Positions 25,301-37,300 of a stretch of 64,000 nucleotides of DNA are shown one piece after another. The first letter of the stretch is position 1; the number at the start of each line of letters is the position of its first letter. Made by a program: the position numbers and the translations under genes. The notes below the pieces were generated by a model, which saw only the letters and a program-made list of their open reading frames with translations, ran no database searches and had not been told where the DNA came from. The DNA comes from Hybos culiciformis (taxonomy: Eukaryota; Arthropoda; Insecta; Diptera; Hybotidae). The stretch covers positions 150,456,444 through 150,520,443 of the forward strand of contig OZ023273.1 in assembly GCA_964007475.1 (NCBI GenBank). The letters are read 5' to 3'.

Positions 25301-28300
25301 ATTGTCCGGCAAATAGTACAGAGTCTACAGCGATAAGATTTAAATGATACTTTTACTTCAAATATTTTTAAAATAAAGTTATTTAAGAAATAAAATAAAA
25401 TTTTATTTTATTAATATTGTTTATTTTATTATGCTAAATTTATCGATATATTAAAATGTTCTAAATTAAAATATTGTAACTTTAATTTCTTTATTTTTAT
25501 ATTAAATCTTTCTTCTAAAGCTTATAATATCCTAATCTAAAAATATAAAATTATTTGTACACTATACATATATGTCAACAGATAGATATCGCAAAGGAAA
25601 CTTTTTTAATGCATATTATCCTTTTTTCCTAACTTTTGATTAGATTCGAGATGAGAATAATAAATGAGAGGAAGACAAAAGTCTATATCATTGTCACACT
25701 ATAAGAATTTTCTTCAAATAAAATTATCAATACATTTTTTTTTGCAGCTTACTGATACATACTTATAGCCCAGTCATTTTAAGGAAAAACATCAAACTAA
25801 TGGTAAAAGAAATAAAGTAAGGGTTTTTAGACTTGGATTAATATTCTCAACAACATATCAAAAGTTTAGAAGAATCTAAGTAGGGGAAAACTACCAATTA
25901 GCCGCCAAATGCATATATTGGCCAAATTAGCTTAAAATATGTACATATGTACCAAATAGAAAGTTTTTGGAAACAAGAATCGTATGAAGTCTTCATCCAA
26001 TTTCGTGTCTATCATCTTCCATTTAATACAAAATCTTAATAATAAAGTTATGAACATTATAATGATGGTTATAGGAATTTGTAAAAACTTTGTTAAGCTT
26101 ATACAAATTCTTGTTTAAATTACTGTACACTGTTTGAAAAAAATTACTGACACTATTAGAGCACTACTGTGATTTCCAACATGAATTACTTTCCTTCAGA
26201 ATCACCATCGTGGTATACATGTTCCATATCAGAGTTACTGCAGGGTACACCTTGACATACACTGCAAGCTAATGAACAAGCCAAATTATGTTTTCTGCAT
26301 GAACACAATCTATCTTGTTTTTACATCTTATAATATCGAACAGAACTGGTGGTGACTGTTGAAGGTCAGTGAGCACTGGTAGGACCGCACTCTAATTTCC
26401 AACCCCAGTCCTCAGACAGAAAAGATGTATATCCTTTCCAATCCTTAGCAGTAGACCCATAAGTTATAGAATTTGGCAGAAGCTGAAGTTGATGGAAGTG
26501 ACTGGGTTTGAACAGCTTGAGCCATATTTTTGTCAGCCAGCTTTTTACTAAAACATCTGCATCGCAGTTCATCCACGGTATCTCATGTATTTTCTCCATA
26601 TATGGCCCAATAGCATTTTCCCCAGCAGTAATTATGTCTTCCTTCAGACTTTTTTCATTGTTGAATGCAGCATACTCCATAAAAGATGTATTTTTCATGA
26701 TCTTCGTTAGACCATTGCGTTTGCCAATACCAAACAACTGTGATGTTGTTTCACACCCTAAACGCCTGCGTCTGGACAAAAAGGTGTTGATGTCCTGATA
26801 CTTCTGTGTTTCTATATTAAAATTTAAAATAAAAAAGTAATATTCAACCCACAGCCAAAGCGCGATGCAACTAATATCTGACAATTGAACATTTAAATTA
26901 CAAAGTCGTCATTGTGATTAAATGTCTGCAATGGCTTGCTTTTCATGCACGGCATTTTGGGGTGTAACACCACAGTTGTTTGGGATTGGCAAAGGCAAAC
27001 GTCTATACCAAGATCATGAAAAATACATCATTTATAGAGTATGCTGAAGTATTCAACAATGCAAACAGTCTGAAGGAAGAGAAAATTAGTGCCAGTGAAA
27101 ATGCTATTGATGCCATGTTTGGAGAAAATGCATGTGATACCTTGGATGAAATGCGATGCAGATGTTTTATAAAAAAGCTGGCTGAAAAAATATGGATCAA
27201 GCTTTTCAGCTTCTGCTAAATTCCGATTGGAAAGGTTATACATCTCTTCTGCCTGAGGAAATGGGATTGGAAATTACACAACTCTAACCAGTACTCACTG
27301 CCTTCAACCAACATCACCAGTTCAGCTCAATATCATAAGATGTAAATGCAACAGATTGTAATACTTCAAGGTGCTCATGCAGAAAATATGGTTTGGAATG
27401 TTCATCAGTTTGCGGTGAATGTCAAGGTATAATCTGCAGTAACTCCAACATGGAAGACGTGTACGACGATGGTGTTTCTGATGGAGAGTAATACATATTG
27501 GAAATGACAGTAGTACTTTAATAGTGTCAGTAGTTTTTTCCAAATAGTTTACAGTAATTTAAACAAGAATTTGTATAAGCTTATCAAATTTTTTCCAAAT
27601 TCTTATACCTATCATTATAATGTTCATAACTTAACAACCTTTTTTTTATAAAGATTATTTGTAATAAATGGAAGATGATAGACACGACTTGTGATTCCTG
27701 ATTCTAAAAACTTCTATTTGATACATACATAAAGTTAATTTGAGCAATATATGGCTTTTATACTATCCTGCGATCAATTTTGAAGTGCTTAGTTTTTCAC
27801 CACGTAGGTTTGAAACTGGTGAATCCCTACTAGCCTGACATCAGTTTAGAAGTAGTTTTTCATCGCCTAGGTTCTGAAACTGATGAAGTGGTGAGCTAAT
27901 AAGGTAGGTTTCGATAGTAAATCCAAGATGGCGGCTAATTGGCCTACTTCCCCTACTTAGATTTTTCTAGACTTTTGATATGTTGTTGGGAACATTATTC
28001 GAAGTCTAAAAAACCTTACTTTATTTCTTTTACTATTAGTTTGATGTTTAGTCTTTTTTTCACTTAAAATTACTGGTCTATTAGAACTTGTATATATAAT
28101 ATTATAAGAAATTTTCTTTTTTAACTTTTCATTGAAAAGTAATAATCAGGAATAAGAAATTAACGTTATTATTTTATACATATAAAGATTAACATTTTTA
28201 TTATTAAATAAAATTTTCTTTATTCAATATTGATTTAAGGAAAAATTCTTTATTATTTGTAATTTTAAATACATAACTTTAACCAATTATATGCAATTTT

Positions 28301-31300
28301 AAATAAAATGATTATGTGTTTTACATATACTAATTTAATTTATGAATTATTTAAATTATATGTGTGAGCTCTAAGTAAATGAATATTTAATAGATCTAAA
28401 CTAGTCGAATTTGATTGGAAATTACAGCACATCGTGAATAAATATATAATTTAATTTTGTTCAATCACGAAATACGAAATTGTGTCGTCATTTGATCTAA
28501 TAAAATATTTTCTAAGTTTTTGTTTCTCAACCGGAAAAAACTATTTCAGAAATTGACCATAGAAAAATAACTTATATTTATATTATATAAAATTATCGTA
28601 TTAAAAGAAAAAAATTTTTTTGCACCAATCCTTAAGAAAAAAACTCTCTTTTCATCCTTGATAAACAACTTGAAGAAAATTAAAACCATAGAGAAAGGAA
28701 CAACTGGAAAAATATACTTTAAAAAGAAATATTCAAGAAATCTGTATCTATTATATTTTTCCTTTGACTGTGTATTGTAGACTAAGTTTCGTGGAAAATT
28801 CTTGTCTCACCAACATAGTTTTTTTTTTTCGTTAAAAATAATTTTGTGTTGGTTTTTTTTCTCATTCTTAAAAATAGAAAAAATAAAATGAAAAGGTGGA
28901 AATTAATAAGCGGAATTATTAATAAGTGATTATTATTATTATTTAATTAAAAATAAATTATATCAATCATAATTTGTGCAGTCGCAAAAATTTTTTAACA
29001 ATAATGTGTGCGGTCTCTTTTCAAAATTCAATATGTTTCAATTGTACAAAATCTTCCAAAAATCTAACGCTCTTTAGGGGCTGTTCACAAATTACGTAAC
29101 GGGCTCGGGGGGGGGGGGGGTTTGTTCGTAGCGCATTCAAATGCTTGTAACTTTCGATTCAGATGAATATTAGTATGCGGATGGACAGTTTTCAATTTGA
29201 GGAAACTAAAAAATCATTGGTTAACGATTATGCATTGCTATTTGCTATGCATTAACATTCTGCAAAAATTTTATTTGAATCGGAGCATTGAAAATTGGAT
29301 CACTACCTACTATAAATACTTTTATGAGGTCTGTTCTTTATTTTTTTTTTATTTTGTAGAAAATCCTCATCTGAATAATTTACCTTATTTTTTAACTTAT
29401 ATAATTATAATAACTAATAAACTAATTAATATATATATACAAACATTATTTAAAATAAAATAAAACTTAAACCATAAACCATATAAAACTATATACAGAA
29501 AAAGGAGAACAATATTAAATTTCTCATATATGCATATTTTATATGTAACTAGTGATGCTAAACGTTTTATGATATGTTTTTAAAATTTTTATGCTCGTTT
29601 TTTGTTTTTTTTTTTTTAGAAAAGTGAAAAGGATAAATTTAATATCCTTAAAGGACCAATTATTGTTATGTTATCTTTTATTGCAGTTTAAGTGTTATCT
29701 CCCTAAGGCATCAAATTTTATTTTCTAATTCTTTCATTCATCTGGAAAAGGAAACTATTTTTTTTTTGTCTTGTTTTTGTTTTTGTAATATTTTCTATAA
29801 AAATCAGTTACTGCATCCAGTGTCCCACACCCTAACAATGAAAATTCATAAAGTTTATTTTGGAGGGGCGAAAAGTTTTTCTTTTCTAAAAAAAAAATAG
29901 ATTTTTTTTTTTCATAAATAAAAATTATTTTGTATATCTCTAGCATGAAAATGTGTTTTTGCAGCTGAAAAATAATAAAAAAAATAATATATATATAATA
30001 TTCTTCTTATTGTTCGAGATAGTGAGTTTTTCTCTAATGGGGCATGTAATCGTTTTATTAGAAAACTTTTCGGTCTACTCCCACGTAACTTAAAGTTCCT
30101 CCCCAATGACATTTGCTTCACATAAAGTTTACACAATTTTCTCACTAACAAAACAAAAATAAGTTTTTCATAAAAGAAAATAGGAATAAAAAAAATTGTC
30201 GCGACATATGGTTTCCTGTAAAGTTTTTAATGCATTTTCTGATGAAAAGTTTCTGTCCAATAACTCCGAAAAACATAATTTTTTTATACATACATTTTTT
30301 TTTTCTGTAAATGAGTACATGTTTATACGAAAAAAACAAAAAGTTTTCTTTTATGTCTTACAACAGATTTAATGTTTTTTGTTTTTTTCAATAACGCACA
30401 TAAAGTTTATCGAGCTATAAAATTTTGACTGCAGTGACTCACATATACCTATATATCTAAATTATTCCTTTAGAAAGTATTATGCAAGTCAAATTCAAAA
30501 CTTACCAACTACATGAACAAATCCGAATTGTGTTTTCGCAGTCATTGTATTAATTTGGCACATATAGCGACCTCTATCTTCTTCTTGAACATTATTGATA
30601 TGAAGAAACCATGTACGATGTTTATCATGCTTATCATGGGTCACACTAATTCGTGGATTTCTAGTTATAACATGATTATGAACTGTTAATATTGCCGATT
30701 GTTCATAATGCATCCACGCAACCTGAAAAAGAAATACAAAAAATTTAGTTTGCGCTCCAAAAAGATTAGAATTATATGTTAATAATGGGAAAAACATAGT
30801 ACAAAACTGTCAGTTACCATATTGTTGAAAAATTTGTTAGATATTTAATAAAAAACAAATATTCAAAAATTTGATCTAATCGTCATATTTAGAAACTTCG
30901 TCTTTTTTTTTTCTATTATGTATGTTTTTCCAAACCTAACTTCTACAAAATTATTACAATTCATAAAACTTTCATAATGTTAATTTTTGTTGTTAAAAGA
31001 TTTCGTTGTTTTCTTCATATTTAAAGAATAATTATATTCAACATTATATTTTATAATATACGATTATAATTCCCTGAACATTATAGTAATATGAAAATTT
31101 TTTACTGAGAACGATTGAATAGTTTACAGAATTATTTTAATTACAGATGATTCTGCGTGTAAAGTAAATTAATTTGTTACCAAAATTATAATTATTTCAA
31201 AAAAAAAAATTTTCTACTGCGTATCAACATTCTAAAATCAGAATTAGTAGACCTAATGTTAAGAAAACTCTTCAACCTGTACTAGGAAACTGATGTCAAT

Positions 31301-34300
31301 AATTTATAATTTGAAACTCTTGAAGACATTGTTTTTAAATCTTTATTTCAGTTTTAGTTTATAAGAACCGAGCCAGAACGGAACAACGCACGCACTAAAC
31401 CATTGTCATAGTAAAGTAAGTCAAATTGAAGGATATTTAAAAGATTTTTGTATTTATCTTCATATTATAAATGTAACCAATAGCATAAAAACAAACCATT
31501 TGAAAGTAATGTATGCAATGTACATTATTGAATAACATTTTTATTTTTTTTCATTTTGGACTATACTCGTACCGTACTGTAAATACGATAAGAACATATT
31601 TTATTTGTAAACATTTAATGTTCTTATGTCAATTGTTTTTTTACATAACTTCATTTCCAGGTTTTCGTGCAAAAATTAATAAAAAATTAGATTTTGTATT
31701 GTATACATAATATTTTATTGCCCAAAAATTAATAGTTTTATATTATACAAGTCGTTTTGACTGTACACATATACAATTTAATACATACTTTTTCAAAAAC
31801 ATAGTTTTAAAATTCGGAGAAAGCTCGAAAAAATTTATAATTTTCTAAAAAGATAAAAAATAATCATAATTAAGTAAATCATTATTCTTAGTTTATTTCA
31901 GTAGCATCGTAAAATTATTAGAAGTTGAAAATGTTCAAAATATTGTCATAGAAATACATGAAATTTTTGAAATTTTAAAGTCTTAACCTGAAAAATTACA
32001 CAATTACGATTATGTCAAAAGAAATTTCATTTTTAACTTATACAATATAGAAAACATTTACATATAAATTAAATTTTCTCATAAAATACCGCTATAATAA
32101 ATATAACTTTTTCCGTCAGGTTCAAAATATTCTAAGCATCTCATTTTGATAACAAAAAATTAGTTTAAAAAAAAAAAAGAAATATGTATATAATAGTCTA
32201 ACAGGACGAATTATATTCTTTCCACTCATCGTTTCAGAGACAATTCAATCTTATCCTGGATTTTTTTTTTCGTTTTTTTTTTTTAACATTAGATAGTTTT
32301 GTTTTCAAAAATTAAGTTAAGAGGTACTTTTTATGCTTTTAATATGCACCAAACAAAAAAACCAGAAAAAAAAAACAAAATTTTAACTTGCAACCTAGGA
32401 GAGTTTATAAAAATTTATCTGTGCAATTTTTTCTTTTTTTTTGTTTTTGTTGCAAGCATTTCCTCAAGTGGTAGTTAAATTATATTTTTTACTTAAATAA
32501 CATTCTAGAGATGTAGAAGAAAAAAAAAATGTTCTATTAGAAAATGAGGGTTTTAAAGGAAAAAAATGTAAAATATTTATATTTTTCATTTTTTTTTTTT
32601 GCTCTGAAAAATGAAAGCAACAGAATTTTAATTAAAATTTGAAAAGTAAGGGAAAAATGAACTTGAGGTTAATTAGTTGGTACCAATTAATAAAATCTTG
32701 TGATAACAAACAAAATTGTTTGCTCATTTTTAATTTTAAAGATGGAATAGTCCTCTCTAAAAATTCCAAATATTTATTTATTTTTTCATTGAATTACGTG
32801 CAATAATAATTTTTTATTACTAAAAAAATTGCATATATGCAATAGACATAAAGTGTTTTTATGTGGTAATCTGGAAATGTTATGAAACTAAACTTATAAT
32901 TCAGGAATTAATGCCATAAACCAGTGGTGCCCAAACTACGGCCCGCAGGCCACATACGGCCGGCTAAACATTTTTATCTGGCCCGTTTTGAATTTTATGA
33001 TTAATACATCTACTTCAAATTTTCATAAAATTATATTTCTTTTAAAGAATTAAAATAAAAAATATAATATGAAACTTTTCATACAATTTGTTTATACATA
33101 TTTATTTTTTATTTCGTACATTAATAATTCTTGAACAGGAAAAAAATATATATTTTTTTTTAATTTGGATCCCAAGTAGGAAGAATACTGGATTACTTTG
33201 TATACGAATACATCCATAATTAATTAGTATTTAGAAAAATATAGAAGGCTTATTTTTTTACATTTAAAGCTTGGATGTCTTTTAAATTCAAAACGACAAG
33301 TTATTAATTTTAAAGACTCGAGATACTTTCCGCAAAAAATATATACACATTATAATTAACATAGTTGTGAAGTGCTTATATTTTTAACTGAATTATAGTC
33401 AACTAAAATCACCGCAATGAACAAGAACCGTAAAAGTGATAATATTTGGTTTTCTTAATGTTTTCAATAAATTTTCTTTCAAGTATCAAAATATGTCATT
33501 TATTTGTAATGTAGAGCTAGGTTGAAAGAATTATTTTTTTAATATTTGGGCCCAAACCCTCTGATGTTTACAAAAGATTGGGCACCAAGTGCCATAAACA
33601 GTGAAATTAACTAGACTTGAAATGAATTATCCTTTAATATTGGTAAATATATTTTTGAAGAATCTTAAAAAATGATTAGCGCTCGATTGTGACCGAGAAT
33701 TCGACTGATAGTGGATTTCATGGAAATTGGTACGTGGATATATTGAAAATTTCGTATTGTAAATTATAATGTTGTGAATTATAATGTTCCATACTTAATT
33801 TATGACGAACTATTCTATATTTTCATCAAACTGAATCAATTTTTCCCTACTTAATATATAATTTTTTCACTTTAGCACTATGGCTTTAGTTATTTCTGAA
33901 TTAGTTCCTAACGCCAATATCTGCATAATAATAAGTCAAGAATAAAATAAAAATAGATTCAAAGATTTTTTTATTTTGCTTTTCTTCCAATGTGCAATGG
34001 CCAGAGCTTTTTGAAATGTACATAAAAACAAAATTAAAAAAGAAATCAAAATGTATGTCAATTTCATTTCATTTCAAATTCTTTCGATAATATTCAGAAA
34101 AAAAAAAAAACTTTTAAATCCAAATATTTCAAATTTTCAATAGTATAAAAATATTTTGACAACAACATCATTTTATGTATGTTGTCTCTCAGGCTCCGCA
34201 GGGAATTTAAATAAAATATTCATTTAATTTTGTTATCAGAATCAAAACTGTGCTATCTCATTTGATATAAATTTCAAAAAAAAAAAATATTTGTTTTAAA

Positions 34301-37300
34301 TAAATTATTGCATTCAAGTTTCATTTTCTAATATTGAGAGCATCAACATAACAAAAAAAAAAAAAAAATAAACAAAGTTAGAAATTGGAAAAATTTACTT
34401 TGAAAAGTAGTTTAAATTATAATCAGTTCAAACACTCTTTTTGTAAAAAAAAAAAAAAAAACAGAAAAAAAAACAAATTTTTGTTATTAATCAAATTATA
34501 TAAAAAAAAAAAATAATAATTTTCCCCCAAAAATATTTAACTTATTTTATATAAAGAAAAACACGATACGAAAAGTAAACAAAAGCAAACAAACCTTTAA
34601 GGAAATTAACTTAACCACAAAAATGTTTAACTAAAAAAAATCGTTAACATATTTTTGCGCGCCGCCCTCTGACTCTTTTTAAGAAAATATCCTAAGGTGG
34701 TGAACTAACAAAAATATTTTAGACAAGAGAAAAAAAAAAACAAAATCTGAATTTATTTAATATCCTTAAAAAGGATATTAAAATACCTTTTTAACCACAG
34801 ATTTAATAAAATGTTATAAACCGTTGATATTAAAATAATAATTTTAGCAATTTTTTTTGTTCTCATCTCTGTTCAGTAATATAATTTTAAGAATAATTGC
34901 TTACATGTATCATGTGTGATTTAATTTCGTAGATAAAATTTAAAAACTAATAACTAATAATAACTAATAAACTAATAACTAATTGTTAAATTATGACAAA
35001 CATATTTTTAATAAGGCTTAGTAATGTAAGCACTGATAGACACTTTTTTTGAAAGATTGCTTAAAAATAAAATGGTTTTTCGTAATAAATCAAACAAAAA
35101 ACATAGTTTCCTTTTACTTAAACTTGTCTAAGCATAGTATGGTATTAAAATTCCTACATATAAAGGCATAATAATTAGTGATGAATATTTTAAGTTTGAT
35201 GATACTTTTTTTATATTTTGTAAATATAATTTTTTTTCATGTTATTTTTAAAAAGTTTTATCATTTTGAGTTAAAAGTAACAGAAAAGCATTCATTTGCA
35301 AATATGTGGCACTAACAATTTTTTTTTTTAACCATTCCTTTTTTTTTTTTTTGGTTAAATAAATTTTATGTGTAAACCTCAACCTTTTGGTTGCTTTAAA
35401 TTTTAACTTGCCGTATGAAATCAAATCAATTTTTTTTTCCCTCTGTTAGATTTTTGCCCTTCGAGGTATGTACCTTTGACTCCAACCATATCATTTTTTT
35501 TTTCCTTGTGTAAATAACTAAAATTTTGGGGTAAGAAATATCAATAGTGCAATATATAAAATGTTCCCTAAAAATATAAAAGCTGTTTTTCTTTTGTTTG
35601 TCCGTTTAACTTTTATTCGGTAAAATGTCGCAGCAAATTGTCGTGTTCTGTTTCGAACATTGTTTTAACTAATTTCAATACAATTCAATACAATCATAAT
35701 AAAATAGCGAGAAATATATATTATGAACTCTTCAAACGTTTGCAGAAACTCGAGTAGTAGCGCAGTTCATATGTGTTTGCAACATCAAATTTGTTAGACC
35801 TTGATTCTTATATATTTTAGAAAGAACCTAAAAAAGAGTTTATCTAGTTGTGTAAAAATGTAAAGTGTATTTCATATACCAAGATCATATATTCATTTCC
35901 TATGTCGCTGAATTCTGATTTGCCTGCAACTTTCTCTTTATCAACTATTGTTTTAAATTAATATAAAAATTATGAAATGATTATTCAGTTGACAAAGTTT
36001 GCCTTATCTCAAAACAAAAATGTTGATCTTATATTGTGAAAGTAAAATAATAATAATATTTTTTTTGTTAATGAAAAGCTTATTTTCATTAAAGAAAAAA
36101 AAATAAAAATTAAATGGAATTAGCGTCTACATTTAAAAAAAAAATCTTTTTACAATATAAAATGGTTACAAAATAATTTCGAGTACTTTTGATGTGACCG
36201 TTTGTAACAGAAAGATTCTTCTAATCTAATAGATCAGAAGTTCAACAGCAAAAATATAGGTTATAGAAATTCCCTAATGTTGATAAGAAATAACGTTGAC
36301 AGGAAGAATATCTTAGAAAATTAAAAATGAGATGAACTTCATGTATAATGCCTATTTAGAATTTAATTTTCCAAAGCCAAATAAATTTAACATTTCTTAG
36401 AACCTCTATCTCTGAGTAAATTCGTAAAAATGAAAAAAAGTTATTGATTGGTTTTAAATATACAAAAAAAAACCCAACATTGTTTTTTACTTAAAAATAT
36501 TCAATTTCGAAACTTGGATTATCACTATGACTCAAAATTTTATTTGCCTCCTTTCAATTAAGCATAATGACAATATTGACAATTCCAAAATTAAATAACA
36601 TTTGGTTTTATCCTCTGTCAGAATGAATCTTTAAGCTTTACTGTGACCAGCTAATCATTTACCTAGTTTACATGATAGTCCAACCGTGGTTGAGTCGAAA
36701 TGGGGTTGAAAAGAGGTCAAGTGCTTACATGATTTAGTCGAAAAGCATGTGGTTGAACTGTGGTTGAATTGAGTTTGCAAACAACAAAAAAGAAACAAAA
36801 CAAACAGCTGTTGCTTATTTTTAACCCGGTTAACCGTTTACATGGATAGAGTTAACTTAACCGAGCGAGGGTTGAGTCAGGTTAACCAGTTTAATTAATA
36901 TTTAATTTCATATTCGAGTTAATTAAAAAATGAAAATTTCATCGTTCTTAAAGCCTCACTTAAGGTTTTTAAATGCATTCCTGTCCCGTAATTTGTAATA
37001 TATCCATATCAAAAATAAAAAATTTGTCTAAATTTCGACCATTCACTTTAAATTCAATGTGGGAAAAAAAAAGCATAGACCAACTTTTAGTCATGCATCA
37101 AAAAAGATTGATTATTTTAATAAACCAAATGCAAAATGAAAATTCTGGTTAGATATATATATACATTTTTTTTTTAAATAAAACTTAAAAAATAATAAAG
37201 AATAAATAATAATCTTTTTTATTTGCACTTTCAAGAAATTACTATTTTTTTGTGTGGTTTCCATTAAATTTATAAAATTTGCCAGAAAAAAAAAAAACGT

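Larger units (their letters stand above)
25766..28080. mobile_element. 2.3 kb foldback (long inverted repeat) transposon derivative
   Basis: The left end (TAGCCCAGTCATTTTAAG, 25766 on) and the reverse complement of the right end (TAGACCAGTAATTTTAAG, ending 28080) match. Homology continues inward through AACATCAAACTAAT, AGAAATAAAGTAAGG and CAACATATCAAAAG to near the centre at about 26900-26950. The arms are diverged, and the right arm has about 200 bp (27730-27930) absent from the left. Each arm carries the C-terminal part of the same transposon protein, reading outward from the centre. Both ends have TA, so either TA is the duplicated target or it belongs to the terminal repeat. Located in intron B/C of the DIP-like gene. 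Confidence 0.88.
18842..30505 (-). other. intron B/C of DIP-like gene (11.7 kb)
   Basis: GT-AG intron, phase 1. It contains a CGGAAAA-rich repeat area (about 19440-19960), a 112-bp-arm inverted repeat (20008-20275), the 2.3 kb foldback element (25766-28080) and a repeat fragment with a G14 run (29077-29120). The stretches 20276-25765 and 28081-29076 are AT-rich with A/T homopolymers, and I see no gene in them. Confidence 0.83.

Noticed and set aside
26508..26798. 96-codon plus-strand frame
   Set aside because: Antisense shadow of the transposon fragment in the left foldback arm.
27003..27243. Minus-strand frames over the right foldback arm
   Set aside because: Antisense shadows of the plus-strand transposon fragment.
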